Origin: an uncultured Ectothiorhodospiraceae bacterium
Lineage (GTDB): Bacteria; Pseudomonadota; Gammaproteobacteria; UBA9214
Length of the DNA: 45,440 nucleotides
NCBI GenBank assembly: GCA_947258545.1
Contig: CAMYJI010000018.1
Coordinates: 1-45,440 of the forward strand
Direction: 5' to 3'
Positions within the stretch are counted from its first letter, which is position 1, and the number at the start of each line of letters is the position of its first letter. This document shows positions 18,268-26,777 of this stretch, one piece after another. A program made the position numbers and the translations under genes. Below the pieces are notes generated by a model. The model was given only the letters and a program-made list of their open reading frames with translations, did not search any database and was not told the origin of the DNA.

Positions 18268-19896
18268 TCAACCATGCAGCTCGACTTTGGTAACCGGTTG
18301 GATATGGTCCCCGCTGGCCGGCAGTAGCTCAACCAGAGGTGTCCCCGTCATTTCCGGCGGGATGGGCATATTCATCAGGTACAGCATGCTCGGTGCTATA
18401 TCGCACAGCGAGCCGATTTCGGCCATTTGGGCCGGACGGCCAACATAGACCAGGGGTACGAGATTGGTGGTGTGTGCCGTGTGAATCTGTCCGGTATGCT
18501 CATTCTGCATCAATTCGGCGTTGCCATGATCGGCAGTGATCAGCATCTCCCCGCCGACTGACTGCAGGCTCTCTACGATACGTACTAGACAGCTGTCTAT
18601 TGCCTCGATCGCCTTGACGGCGGCATCGAATTTCCCGGTATGTCCGACCATGTCGGGATTGGCGAAATTGCAGATAATGACGTCGTACTTGCCACCCTCG
18701 ATGGCTTCCACCAGCCTGTCCGTGACCTCCGGGGCGCTCATTTCCGGCTGCAGGTCGTAGGTCGCGACCATGGGTGATTTCACAAGGATGCGCTCCTCAC
18801 CTTCATAAGGGGTCTCCACGCCACCGTTGAAGAAGAAGGTCACATGGGCATACTTCTCGGTTTCCGCCAGGCGCAATTGGTGCAGGCCCAGGCCGGCGAT
18901 GTAGTCACCGAAGACATTCTTGAGGCGCTCGGGCGGAAACGCGACCGGTACATCGAAGTCCGACTTGTACTCCGTGAGGCTGACAAAACTGCCCAGCTGC
19001 GGCACATAGTCACGCTCGAAGCCGTCGAAATCTGGTTCAATAAACGGCCGCGTTATCTGGCGGGCACGGTCCGAGCGGAAGTTCATGAAGACGATGACGT
19101 CACCGTCCTCGACGTGCACCGGCTCGGTACCCGGGGCAATAATACGCGTCCCCTTGACGAATTCATCGGCCTCACCGCGCGCATAGGCCATTTCCAGTGC
19201 AGCCAGTGCATTCTCCGCTTCGAATTCCGCCCTGGCCTGAGTGATCAAATCATAGGCGGACTGTATCCGTGGCCAGCGGTGGTCGCGGTCCATGGCATAG
19301 TAACGGCCGATGATCGAGGCAATCCGCCCGGTGCCAAGCTCCTGGAACTTGTCATCCATGGCCTGGATAGACCCTTTGGCGCTGTGTGGCGGTGTATCGC
19401 GCCCATCGAGGAAGGCATGCAGGAAGACCTGCCTGACACCGCGCTGGACGGCAAGCTCGGCCATGGCATGGATGTGCTCTTCGTGGCTGTGAACGCCACC
19501 CGGAGACAACAGGCCGAGCAGGTGCATCGCCTTGCCGTTTTCCACAGCCAGGTCGACGGCGTCGGTCAGGGTGCGATTGCTGAAGAAGGAGCCTGTCTTG
19601 ATGGAGCGGCTGACACGGGTGAATTCCTGGTAAACCACACGGCCGGCACCCAGGTTGAGGTGACCGACCTCGGAATTCCCCATCTGGTCGGCCGGCAGGC
19701 CGACGGCGGCACCGGAGGTCCGGACCAGGGTATGCGGGTAACGGTCCCACAAGCGGTCCCACGCGGGCTTTGTTGCAGCGGCAATCGCATTATGTTCCGC
19801 GGTCTCGCTATAACCCCAGCCGTCCAGGATGACCAGTACCATAGGTTTCGCCGGGGAGCCCTGTGAACTGGAGTGGTGTCGCTGTTCGTTCATCAT
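18268..19896 (-). CDS. gpmI: 2,3-bisphosphoglycerate-independent phosphoglycerate mutase
   Basis: Manganese-dependent glycolytic/gluconeogenic enzyme interconverting 3- and 2-phosphoglycerate. It has 542 residues. The N-terminal [14 protein letters not shown] supplies a metal-binding aspartate, [15 protein letters not shown] holds the phosphoserine nucleophile, and [12 protein letters not shown] near the C terminus provides further metal ligands. It heads the minus-strand run with envC, ctpA and yibQ, the same linkage as gpmM-envC-yibQ in E. coli. The first 16 residues are variable and the exact start (two adjacent ATGs) is uncertain. Confidence 0.95.
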   Translation of the reverse strand: MMNEQRHHSSSQGSPAKPMVLVILDGWGYSETAEHNAIAAATKPAWDRLWDRYPHTLVRTSGAAVGLPADQMGNSEVGHLNLGAGRVVYQEFTRVSRSIKTGSFFSNRTLTDAVDLAVENGKAMHLLGLLSPGGVHSHEEHIHAMAELAVQRGVRQVFLHAFLDGRDTPPHSAKGSIQAMDDKFQELGTGRIASIIGRYYAMDRDHRWPRIQSAYDLITQARAEFEAENALAALEMAYARGEADEFVKGTRIIAPGTEPVHVEDGDVIVFMNFRSDRARQITRPFIEPDFDGFERDYVPQLGSFVSLTEYKSDFDVPVAFPPERLKNVFGDYIAGLGLHQLRLAETEKYAHVTFFFNGGVETPYEGEERILVKSPMVATYDLQPEMSAPEVTDRLVEAIEGGKYDVIICNFANPDMVGHTGKFDAAVKAIEAIDSCLVRIVESLQSVGGEMLITADHGNAELMQNEHTGQIHTAHTTNLVPLVYVGRPAQMAEIGSLCDIAPSMLYLMNMPIPPEMTGTPLVELLPASGDHIQPVTKVELHG

Positions 19897-20018
19897 CTCT
19901 GGAATGAGTCTAATTCATAAGCCCAATCGACGCCAGCGGCGCAAGCCAAGCAGTGCACCCATGAGCATATACGGAAATGCGGCCACAGGCGTGTCATTGC
20001 CTATAGCCCAAACGGTGT

Positions 20019-20031
20019 ATTATTGTATAAT
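20019..20031 (+). promoter_or_regulatory. Promoter -10 box inside an AT-rich palindrome upstream of the arsR-type gene
   Basis: TATAAT at 20026-20031 is a perfect -10 box 59 bp before the regulator's start. It is the right part of a perfect short palindrome, ATTAT-TGT-ATAAT (20019-20031). No good -35 is visible. ArsR-family repressors commonly bind AT-rich inverted repeats over the promoter, so this is a candidate autoregulatory operator. The rest of the 193-bp gpmI/arsR divergent gap holds no other clear site. Confidence 0.45.
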
Positions 20032-20089
20032 GTTTTATTAATGATTGCAGTAACATAAAACAATTCCAGGGAGCACAGGGGACATTCAG

Positions 20090-20404
20090 ATGATAGTGAA
20101 CAGCGACTTATTGATATCGCGCGACGAGGACATCGACCGGGCGTCACGCTCCCTGAAGGCCATGTCCCACCCCCTGCGACTGAAGATCCTGTGCACACTC
20201 GGTGAACAGGAAGTCAGTGTCCAGGACATCGTGGAAAGCGTCGGCACATCGCAAAGCAATATCTCCCAGCACCTCGCGATCCTGCGCGACAAAGGCATAC
20301 TTGCCTCACGCAAGGACGCCAACCGTGTCTATTATCGCGTCGGCGATTCGCGCACCCTGCGCCTGATCGGAATGATGCGCGAGGTGTTCTGCAGCCACGA
20401 CTGA
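20090..20404 (+). CDS. ArsR-family transcriptional regulator, probable persulfide sensor (SqrR/BigR/YgaV-like)
   Basis: DNA-binding repressor of 104 residues with a winged helix-turn-helix (SVQDIVESVGTSQSNISQHLAILRDKGIL). It lacks the ELCVCDL metal box of arsenic or metal sensors. It has only two cysteines, C35 in LKILCTLGE and C101 in EVFCSHD, 66 residues apart. That is the spacing of the dithiol pair in SqrR, BigR and YgaV, which form a polysulfide bridge when reactive sulfur is present. The next gene is a rhodanese, which fits a reactive-sulfur response. Sulfur sensing is inference; ArsR-family membership is clear. A Shine-Dalgarno AGGGGA precedes the ATG. Confidence 0.85.
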   Translation: MIVNSDLLISRDEDIDRASRSLKAMSHPLRLKILCTLGEQEVSVQDIVESVGTSQSNISQHLAILRDKGILASRKDANRVYYRVGDSRTLRLIGMMREVFCSHD

Positions 20405-20484
20405 CCGCTGCTAACGGTTCTGCAACGCCGGCTTTGTAACGCCGACCACCTGTTACATGAGCACGACACCTCATTGACACTGGC

Positions 20485-20916
20485 ATGGATTTCAATCAAC
20501 TCAGCGAATTCGTCACCAACCACCTGCTGCTGGTCATGGCCTTTGTGGTGCTGCTGGCCGTGCTGGTTGGCGGCGAACTCAAGCGCCGTATCAGCGGCGT
20601 CCAGCAGCTCACGCCGGGCGAGGCGACCCGGCTGCTCAATCATGAGAACGCCCTCATGATTGATATGCGCAGTGACAAGGAATTCCGCGACGGCCACATC
20701 GTGAGCGCCGTGCATGTTCCGGTAAAGGATGCTGACCTCGGGGGTCGCCTCGACAAGTACCGCGACCGCCCCCTGATCGTCTACTGTAACAGCGGCAGTC
20801 AATCGACACAGCTGTGCGGCAAACTGCGCAAGCAGGGCTTCGAGCACGTGTACAACCTCAAGGGCGGGGTACTGGCATGGCAGCGTTCCGAGCTGCCGTT
20901 GACCAGGGGCAAATAG
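20485..20916 (+). CDS. Membrane-anchored rhodanese-like protein (YibN family)
   Basis: Predicted sulfurtransferase of 143 residues with an N-terminal membrane helix (LLLVMAFVVLLAVLVGG) and a single rhodanese domain. The domain starts at LTPGEATRLLNHENALMIDMR and ends KGGVLAWQRSELPLTRGK, strikingly like E. coli YibN. The active-site loop YCNSGSQS contains the catalytic cysteine C101, which E. coli YibN lacks, so this protein could carry persulfide. It lies between the ArsR-type regulator and secB. In E. coli yibN is followed by grxC and secB; grxC is missing here. Confidence 0.88.
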   Translation: MDFNQLSEFVTNHLLLVMAFVVLLAVLVGGELKRRISGVQQLTPGEATRLLNHENALMIDMRSDKEFRDGHIVSAVHVPVKDADLGGRLDKYRDRPLIVYCNSGSQSTQLCGKLRKQGFEHVYNLKGGVLAWQRSELPLTRGK

Positions 20917-20971
20917 ACGCTGCTACTGCCTGCAACCTATACCCCGACAAACTCAAACAAGGAAACACGCC

Positions 20972-21463
20972 ATGGCCGATGAAGCACAGTCCGCAAACCA
21001 GGGTGACAAAGGCGAGAAGGCCATCATCCCGCAGAAGGTCTACCTCAAGGATGTCTCCTTCGAGACCCCCAATTCGCCCGACATCTTTACCCGGGAATGG
21101 CAACCCAGGCTCAGTGTCGAAATCGACAACCAAAGCGCCAGCGTCGCCGAGGACACCTACGAGGTCGTGCTGACGGTCACCGCCACGGTCAAGGTAGGCG
21201 AGACCGAGACCACGGCGTTTCTGGCCGAGATCCAGCAGGCCGGCATTTTCACCCTCAAGGGCTTTGAACCCGAACGGCTGCAACGCCTGCACAATGTCTA
21301 TTGCCTGAAGACACTCTACCCCTTCGCCTGTGCCGCCCTCTCGGACCTGGTGACCAAGGGCGGCTTTCCGCAACTGGTGCTGGCCCCGATGAATTTCGAG
21401 GCCCTCTATGAAAAGCGCCGGCAGCGGGCACAGGCGGGCGAAGCCGAATCAGCTCAGCAATGA
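20972..21463 (+). CDS. secB: Protein-export chaperone SecB
   Basis: Cytoplasmic tetrameric chaperone of 163 residues that keeps preproteins unfolded and delivers them to SecA. The core begins with VYLKDVSFETPNSPDIF and includes EVVLTVTATVKVGE and the conserved C-terminal half LYPFACAALSDLVTKGGFPQLVLAPMNF (split motif). A Shine-Dalgarno AAGGA precedes the ATG at 20972. Placement between yibN and gpsA matches E. coli. The charged N- and C-terminal tails are variable, as in homologues. Confidence 0.96.
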   Translation: MADEAQSANQGDKGEKAIIPQKVYLKDVSFETPNSPDIFTREWQPRLSVEIDNQSASVAEDTYEVVLTVTATVKVGETETTAFLAEIQQAGIFTLKGFEPERLQRLHNVYCLKTLYPFACAALSDLVTKGGFPQLVLAPMNFEALYEKRRQRAQAGEAESAQQ

Positions 21464-21529
21464 TGCCGACGTCACCCAGATTAACGGCGTGAATACCAGG
21501 ACCAGCCATTTGCAGTGGTCCCCGAGCAG

Positions 21530-22534
21530 ATGACAAGGACGCCGATTACCGTTCTCGGCGCCGGCTCCTGGGGCACGGCGCTGGCCATCCGCCTCGCCGT
21601 CAACCACAACACCACCCGCCTCTGGGGCCACGAGCCGGAGGTCATGGCCACCCTCGCGCGGGAGCGCCAGAACCGCCAGTTCCTGCCGGGCATCCCCTTT
21701 CCCGAACAACTGTCCATCGAGGCCGACCTGTCTGAGGCCATTTGCCAGGACCGCGACCTGCTGATCGCCGTGCCCAGCCACGCCATGCGCGAGGTCCTGA
21801 AGCAGGCCGCGCCCTCACTGGAGAGCGGCAGCCGCATTGCCTGGGCCACCAAGGGCCTGGAAAGCCGCAGCGGCAAGTTCATGCACGAGGTCCTGGAAGA
21901 GGTACTGGGCACACGTTATCCCGCGGCTGTGCTGTCGGGACCTACTTTTGCACAGGAAGTCGCCGCCGGGCTGCCCACCGCATTGACGGTCGCCTCGACC
22001 AACCCGCCGTTCGCGAATGACCTCGCCAACCGGCTGCACGGCGAAACCATGCGCGTCTATACCAGTGATGACATTATCGGCGTGCAGCTCGGCGGTACTG
22101 TCAAGAACGTGCTGGCCATTGCGGCCGGCATCAGCGACGGTCTGAAGCTTGGCGCCAACAGCCGCGCCGCCCTGATCACGCGTGGGCTGGCGGAAATCAT
22201 TCGCCTGGGTGATGCCCTGGGAGTGCGCCGGGAAACCCTGATGGGACTGGCCGGTGTGGGCGACCTGATACTCACCTGTACCGACGACCAGTCACGCAAC
22301 CGCCGCCTGGGCCTGGCACTCGGGCGCGGTATACCGCTGGAAATTGCCGTCCGGGAAATCGGCCAGGTCGTCGAAGGCTTCAACACCGCGCGCGAGGTCG
22401 TACAACTGGCCCGCCAGTACAAGATCGACATGCCGATCTCGGAGCAGGTGTTCCGGGTACTGCACGAGGGCCTGCCACCCGGAGAGGCCGTTCACAATCT
22501 GCTGACCCGGGAGATCAAGGCGGAATCGCACTAG
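21530..22534 (+). CDS. gpsA: Glycerol-3-phosphate dehydrogenase [NAD(P)+]
   Basis: Cytoplasmic enzyme reducing dihydroxyacetone phosphate to sn-glycerol 3-phosphate for phospholipid synthesis. It has 334 residues from the ATG at 21530; a GTG at 21515 is possible but less likely. The Rossmann motif VLGAGSWGTALA opens the protein, and the catalytic lysine is in QLGGTVKNVLAIAAG. The substrate region GVGDLILTCTDDQSRNRRLG is family-specific. The gene ends with a TAG whose last two bases are the first two bases of the adjacent MITE-like element. Confidence 0.96.
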   Translation: MTRTPITVLGAGSWGTALAIRLAVNHNTTRLWGHEPEVMATLARERQNRQFLPGIPFPEQLSIEADLSEAICQDRDLLIAVPSHAMREVLKQAAPSLESGSRIAWATKGLESRSGKFMHEVLEEVLGTRYPAAVLSGPTFAQEVAAGLPTALTVASTNPPFANDLANRLHGETMRVYTSDDIIGVQLGGTVKNVLAIAAGISDGLKLGANSRAALITRGLAEIIRLGDALGVRRETLMGLAGVGDLILTCTDDQSRNRRLGLALGRGIPLEIAVREIGQVVEGFNTAREVVQLARQYKIDMPISEQVFRVLHEGLPPGEAVHNLLTREIKAESH

Positions 22535-22656
22535 CCCGCATTTCTCACCGGGATAGGTAATGCCCGATGGCACACTGTCTTGTTGCTGATATGTACCCTG
22601 TTCATTCTCCCAATGCCTTTGATAGCTCTACCGCCGCCCGGTGAGAAATGCGGGCT
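22533..22656. mobile_element. MITE-like element, copy 2 (between gpsA and trmL)
   Basis: A 124-bp non-coding unit with terminal inverted repeats AGCCCGCATTTCTCACCGG and its exact complement at the right end. It is homologous to 12958-13080 over its whole length, although the interior has diverged. Its left end provides AG of the gpsA TAG stop, and its right end provides AG of the trmL TAG stop on the other strand. It fills the entire gap between the two convergent genes, so it may serve as their shared terminator. No transposase is encoded. Confidence 0.83.
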
Positions 22657-23110
22657 AAGCAAATCCCTGTTGTCGCCAGGCCTCATAGACAATCACCGCC
22701 ACGCTATTTGAAAGGTTCAGGCTGCGGCTGGACTCACGCATCGGCACACGCAGCACCGCATCCAGTCCGCAGTCGCGCAGGATGGCTTCCGGCAAACCGC
22801 GGGTCTCCGGCCCGAACAGAAAGGCGTCACCCGGCTGGTAGTCGACCTTGTCGTATCGGCACCGGCCACGGGTGGACACCGGCCACAGGTGCGCCGGTTT
22901 CACCTGCGCCCGGAAGTCTGACAGGGAGTCATGTTCGGTCAGCGCAGCCCATTCATGATAGTCAAGACCCGCGCGACGCAGCTTGCGGTCATCCAGCTCG
23001 AAACCCAGCGGCCGGATCAGGTGCAGTGCGCTGCCGGTATTGGCGCAAAGGCGTATGATATTGCCCGTATTGGGTGGTATCTCGGGTTGATACAATACGA
23101 CATGAAACAT
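22655..23110 (-). CDS. trmL: tRNA (cytidine(34)-2'-O)-methyltransferase TrmL
   Basis: SPOUT-fold methyltransferase of 151 residues that modifies the wobble base of certain leucine tRNAs. The sequence opens MFHVVLYQPEIPPNTGNIIRL and contains FLFGPETRGLP and RVPMRESSRSLNLSNSVA, the SAM-binding knot motifs. I chose the ATG at 23110; an upstream TTG at 23116 adds two residues only. E. coli has trmL close to secB-gpsA as well. It starts 26 bp from the divergent pyrD gene, so the promoters of the two must overlap coding sequence. Confidence 0.94.
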   Translation of the reverse strand: MFHVVLYQPEIPPNTGNIIRLCANTGSALHLIRPLGFELDDRKLRRAGLDYHEWAALTEHDSLSDFRAQVKPAHLWPVSTRGRCRYDKVDYQPGDAFLFGPETRGLPEAILRDCGLDAVLRVPMRESSRSLNLSNSVAVIVYEAWRQQGFA

Positions 23111-23136
23111 CTGCAAACCTGCATGGCCGTGGATTT

Positions 23137-24114
23137 ATGACGGAACTCTCTGCTACCGATCGGGATCAACTCGCCATCGATTTCTGCGGGCTGTCGCTGG
23201 CCACACCCCTGGTGTTGCTGTCAGGCTGCGTCGGCTTCGGCGAAGAATACACACGGGTGCACGGCTTTTCCAACCGGGATGTCGGTGCCGTGTGTCTGAA
23301 AGGCACCACGCTGGAGCCGCGACTGGGCAACCCGCCGCACCGGGTTGCCGAAACCCCGATGGGCATGCTCAATGCCATCGGCCTGCAAAACCCCGGCGTT
23401 GATCACGTGGTCAATGAAATTCTGCCCACACTGGATTTCGGCGAGACCCGCTTCATCGCCAATGTGTCCGGATCGACGCTGGAGGAATACGCGGAGGTCA
23501 CCCGCCGATTCGATGATTCACCGATCGACGCTATCGAGATCAATATCTCCTGCCCGAACGTGAAGGAAGGCGGCGTGGCCTTTGGCAACGACCCGGAAAT
23601 GTCGGCGCGCGTCGTGGAGGCCTGCCGTGCCGTGACCGGCAAGCCCCTGATCACCAAGCTGTCACCAAACCAGACCGACATCGCGGACAACGCACACCGC
23701 TGCATCGAGGCCGGCACCGACGGTTTTGCCGTGATCAACACCCTGATGGGCATGGCCATCGATATCAACACGCGCACCCCGGTCATCGGCAACAACCAGG
23801 GCGGTCTGTCCGGGCCCGCGATCAAGCCCATGGCCCTGCTCAAGGTGCAGCAGGTCTATCAGGTCTGCAAGCCACACAATATACCCATCATCGGCCAGGG
23901 TGGAGTGACCACGGCAGAGGATGCCATCGAGTTCCTGATCGCCGGAGCAGCGCTTGTGGGTGTCGGAACCGCGCTGTTCTACGACCCGCTGGTCTGTAAC
24001 AAGATCAACCGGGGCATGCTCGACTACCTGCAACAGCACGAACTGGCCGGCATCCCGTCACTAACCGGCAGCCTGGTTCTTAACGACCACAGCACCGATC
24101 CCTGCTGCGGCTGA
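23137..24114 (+). CDS. pyrD: Dihydroorotate dehydrogenase, class 1B-type catalytic subunit
   Basis: FMN enzyme of pyrimidine synthesis, 325 residues. It shows the class 1B pattern: LLSGCVGFGEEYTRV, AETPMGMLNAIGLQNPG, the catalytic cysteine in INISCPNVKEGG, and GGLSGPAIKPMALL. Class 1B enzymes usually pair with the iron-sulfur/FAD subunit PyrK and use NAD+, but no pyrK is adjacent. Most model gammaproteobacteria instead use the quinone-linked class 2 enzyme. The ATG at 23137 begins the conserved part; a GTG at 23074 would overlap trmL. The end CCG is unusual. It converges with ntrC after 17 bp. Confidence 0.9.
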   Translation: MTELSATDRDQLAIDFCGLSLATPLVLLSGCVGFGEEYTRVHGFSNRDVGAVCLKGTTLEPRLGNPPHRVAETPMGMLNAIGLQNPGVDHVVNEILPTLDFGETRFIANVSGSTLEEYAEVTRRFDDSPIDAIEINISCPNVKEGGVAFGNDPEMSARVVEACRAVTGKPLITKLSPNQTDIADNAHRCIEAGTDGFAVINTLMGMAIDINTRTPVIGNNQGGLSGPAIKPMALLKVQQVYQVCKPHNIPIIGQGGVTTAEDAIEFLIAGAALVGVGTALFYDPLVCNKINRGMLDYLQQHELAGIPSLTGSLVLNDHSTDPCCG

Positions 24115-24131
24115 AAAACAGCCGGCCCCGC

Positions 24132-25544
24132 TCAGACGGGCCCGTTGAGGCCCAGTTCCTTGAGCTTGCGCGTCAACGTGTTCCGGCCCCAGCCCAGCAG
24201 GCGTGCCGCTTCCTGGCGCCGTCCACCGGTGTGTTGCAGCGTCGTCTCGATCATGATGCGCTCGAATGCCGGCAGCGCCTCATTCAGTATTTGCTCCCGG
24301 TTGTCGGCGAGTTGCTGATGGACCCACTGTCGCAACAACTGTTGCCAGTCAGCGCCTGCCATAGCGGCAGCGCCGGTCTCACCCAGCAGCTCATCGGGCA
24401 AATCCTCGACACGGATCTCCTGCGCCGGCGCCATCACCGTCAACCAGCGGCACAGGTTTTCCAGCTGTCGCACGTTGCCGGGCCAGTCCAGTGACATCAG
24501 TGTATTTTCCACATCCGGGCGCAGCACCTTCGGCTCGACCGCAAGCTCTAGCCCGGCCCGGCCGAGAAAATACCGCATCAGCAGCGGGATATCCTCGCGG
24601 CGCTCACGCAGTGCAGGGATGTGTACCCGGATCACGTTGAGCCGGTGAAACAGATCCTCGCGGAAATCGCCGTCTTTGACGCGCTGCTCGAGGTCCTGGT
24701 GGGTCGCGGCGATAATTCGCACATCGACCTGCTTTGGTGTGTGTGCACCAACCGAATAGAATTCGCCGTCGGCGAGTACCCGCAGCAGGCGGGTCTGGAG
24801 TTCCGCGGGCATGTCGCCGATCTCGTCCAGCATCAGGGTACCGCCATTGGCCTGTTCGAAGCGGCCGGTACGCCGGCTTTGCGCACCGGTAAATGCACCG
24901 CGCTCGTGCCCGAACAATTCCGACTCCAGCAGGTCGCGCGGAATTGCCGCCATATTCAGCGCGACAAACGGTTTGTCCGCACGTTTACTGTGCCGGTGCA
25001 GTGCCAGGGCAACCAGTTCCTTGCCGGTACCGGATTCGCCGTTGATCAACACCGTTGCATTGGAGTGCGACAACCGTCCGATGGCGCGAAACACCTCTTG
25101 CATGGCGGGTGCCTTGCCGATGATCTCGGGGGATTCCTGTTCGGTCTGGGTTGTAACCTCAACCTGTTGCTGCTCACGCAATTCCAGTGCCCGGCGCGCA
25201 AGGGCAATCGCCTCCTCCACATCAAAGGGTTTCGGCAGGTACTCGAAGGCACCGCCCTTGTATGCGGAGACCGCACTGTCGAGATCGGAATGCGCCGTCA
25301 TGATAATCACCGGCAGTTCCGGGTACAGCCCGTTGATTCTCTCAAGTAGTTCCAGTCCGTCCATGCCCGGCATGCGAATATCCGAAATGATCACGGCGGG
25401 TTCTTCATGCTGCAGTGCGTCGAGTGCGCTCCCGGCATTCTCAAAACTCTCCATCGATAAACCGGCCTTCTGCAGCGCTTTTTCGAGCACCCAGCGTATG
25501 GAGTTGTCATCATCAATGACCCAGATTTTCTGGCTATGGCTCAT
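24132..25544 (-). CDS. ntrC: Nitrogen regulation response regulator NtrC
   Basis: Sigma-54-dependent activator, 470 residues. The receiver domain (1-120) has the phosphoacceptor D55 in VIISDIRMPGMDG. The AAA+ domain (about 140-375) shows GESGTGKELVA (Walker A), the sigma-54 contact loop GAFTGAQ and LMLDEIGDMP (Walker B). A Fis-type helix-turn-helix (ARLLGWGRNTLTRKLKEL) closes the protein. It overlaps ntrB by 4 bp. Three sites in this window resemble NtrC operators, two before glnA and one before ntrB. Confidence 0.96.
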   Translation of the reverse strand: MSHSQKIWVIDDDNSIRWVLEKALQKAGLSMESFENAGSALDALQHEEPAVIISDIRMPGMDGLELLERINGLYPELPVIIMTAHSDLDSAVSAYKGGAFEYLPKPFDVEEAIALARRALELREQQQVEVTTQTEQESPEIIGKAPAMQEVFRAIGRLSHSNATVLINGESGTGKELVALALHRHSKRADKPFVALNMAAIPRDLLESELFGHERGAFTGAQSRRTGRFEQANGGTLMLDEIGDMPAELQTRLLRVLADGEFYSVGAHTPKQVDVRIIAATHQDLEQRVKDGDFREDLFHRLNVIRVHIPALRERREDIPLLMRYFLGRAGLELAVEPKVLRPDVENTLMSLDWPGNVRQLENLCRWLTVMAPAQEIRVEDLPDELLGETGAAAMAGADWQQLLRQWVHQQLADNREQILNEALPAFERIMIETTLQHTGGRRQEAARLLGWGRNTLTRKLKELGLNGPV

Positions 25545-26617
25545 TGCTTGCTGTCCAGTGGCAGTAAAATAGTAAACACGGTTTTACCCGGCTTGCTGCT
25601 GCATTCAATCAGTCCCTGGTGGCGGCTGATCAGTGACTGGGCGATGGAAAGCCCGAGGCCGGTACCCTCGCTGCGGGTGGTGATCATCGGGTAAAAGATC
25701 TTTTCGCGCAGATCCTCATCGATACCGGGACCGTTATCGATGATCTCGATACAGGCCACCAGACGGTGCAGACGGTTACCAATATTGAACTTGCGCTGCA
25801 CCCGCGTCCGCAGAGTGATTTCGCCTGTACCCTCAAGCGCCTGTGCGGCATTGCGGACGATATTGAGCAAGGCCTGTAGCAACAGATCGGGATCGGCCTG
25901 AATATCCGGCAGGCTGGGATCATAGTCCTGCTGAATCGCCAGCCTGCCGTCCCGTTCGACACGCACCAGTTCACGCACCCGTTCAAGGATGACGTGGATA
26001 TTCGTGCTCTGCATGTTGGGGATGTCATTGGGGCCCAGCATCCGGTCCATCAGGTTCTGCAGGCGGTCCGCCTCGCCGATGATGATCTGCGTGTATTCCT
26101 TGAGCGCGGCATCCGCAATTTCCTGTTCCAGTAACTGGGCGGCACCGCGCAGGCCGCCCAGCGGGTTCTTGATTTCGTGAGCCAGGCCGCGTAGCAACTC
26201 ATGGGTTGCCTCCTGCTGCGCGATCAACTGCTGCTCCTGCTCGATGCGCAGGTGATGGTCCACCTTGCGCAGTTCCAGCATCACACCGTTTCTCTGGCCC
26301 GGCAGGTTAATCGGCGTGTGGGTGCAGTTGACGATCAGGCTGCGCTGATCAGGTAACGCCAGCCGGCAACTGCGGTGGTTAATGACATAACCGCTTTCCA
26401 TCACAGTACTCAGTTGTTCGGTGACCGCGTCGGCGTTATTGATGAGTTCCTGGATCGCCTTGCCGCGCGCGCGGCTGGCGCTGGTGGCCAGCAGCACCTC
26501 ACCTGCCGGATTGAGATAGTGCAGCCGGAAGTGGTCGTCGAAGACCAGTACCGCGGTACTCAGGTTGTCGAGTAACCGTTCGTAGCGGAATTCCGGGAAG
26601 TGCTCAGCGCCAGCCAT
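25541..26617 (-). CDS. ntrB: Nitrogen regulation sensor histidine kinase NtrB
   Basis: Cytoplasmic two-component kinase/phosphatase for NtrC, normally controlled by PII. It has 358 residues. A PAS domain covers about residues 10-120; the phosphorylated histidine is H147 in GLAHEIKNPLGGLRG; the ATPase domain has the N box LLNIVRNAAQAL and the G boxes DNGPGID and GTGLGLSIAQSL. The gene is upstream of ntrC with a coupling overlap. A palindrome matching NtrC operators lies about 150 bp before its start. Confidence 0.95.
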   Translation of the reverse strand: MAGAEHFPEFRYERLLDNLSTAVLVFDDHFRLHYLNPAGEVLLATSASRARGKAIQELINNADAVTEQLSTVMESGYVINHRSCRLALPDQRSLIVNCTHTPINLPGQRNGVMLELRKVDHHLRIEQEQQLIAQQEATHELLRGLAHEIKNPLGGLRGAAQLLEQEIADAALKEYTQIIIGEADRLQNLMDRMLGPNDIPNMQSTNIHVILERVRELVRVERDGRLAIQQDYDPSLPDIQADPDLLLQALLNIVRNAAQALEGTGEITLRTRVQRKFNIGNRLHRLVACIEIIDNGPGIDEDLREKIFYPMITTRSEGTGLGLSIAQSLISRHQGLIECSSKPGKTVFTILLPLDSKQ

Positions 26618-26762
26618 GGAGGGATCAATGCAAAAACCAAACCAGAAATCAGGCAGCCCCAGACCGCCGGGGCATACAGGGTAAAAACTATATATAACAA
26701 CCAGGTATTAGCCCGCGCACAGTCAGTACCTAAGGCCGCTCGAAACTCACAGCCATCATTGT

Positions 26763-26777
26763 GCACCATTATGGTGC
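26763..26777. promoter_or_regulatory. NtrC operator candidate upstream of ntrB
   Basis: GCACCATTATGGTGC is a perfect inverted repeat matching the known NtrC consensus GCAC-N7-GTGC (GCACCA...TGGTGC). It is in the 196-bp gap between the DUF4124 gene and ntrB, about 150 bp upstream of ntrB. No sigma-54 -24/-12 pair was recognised here; an A/T-rich TTATATATAGT (minus strand, near 26688-26700) may be part of a sigma-70 promoter. In E. coli NtrC represses the equivalent glnL promoter. Confidence 0.65.
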
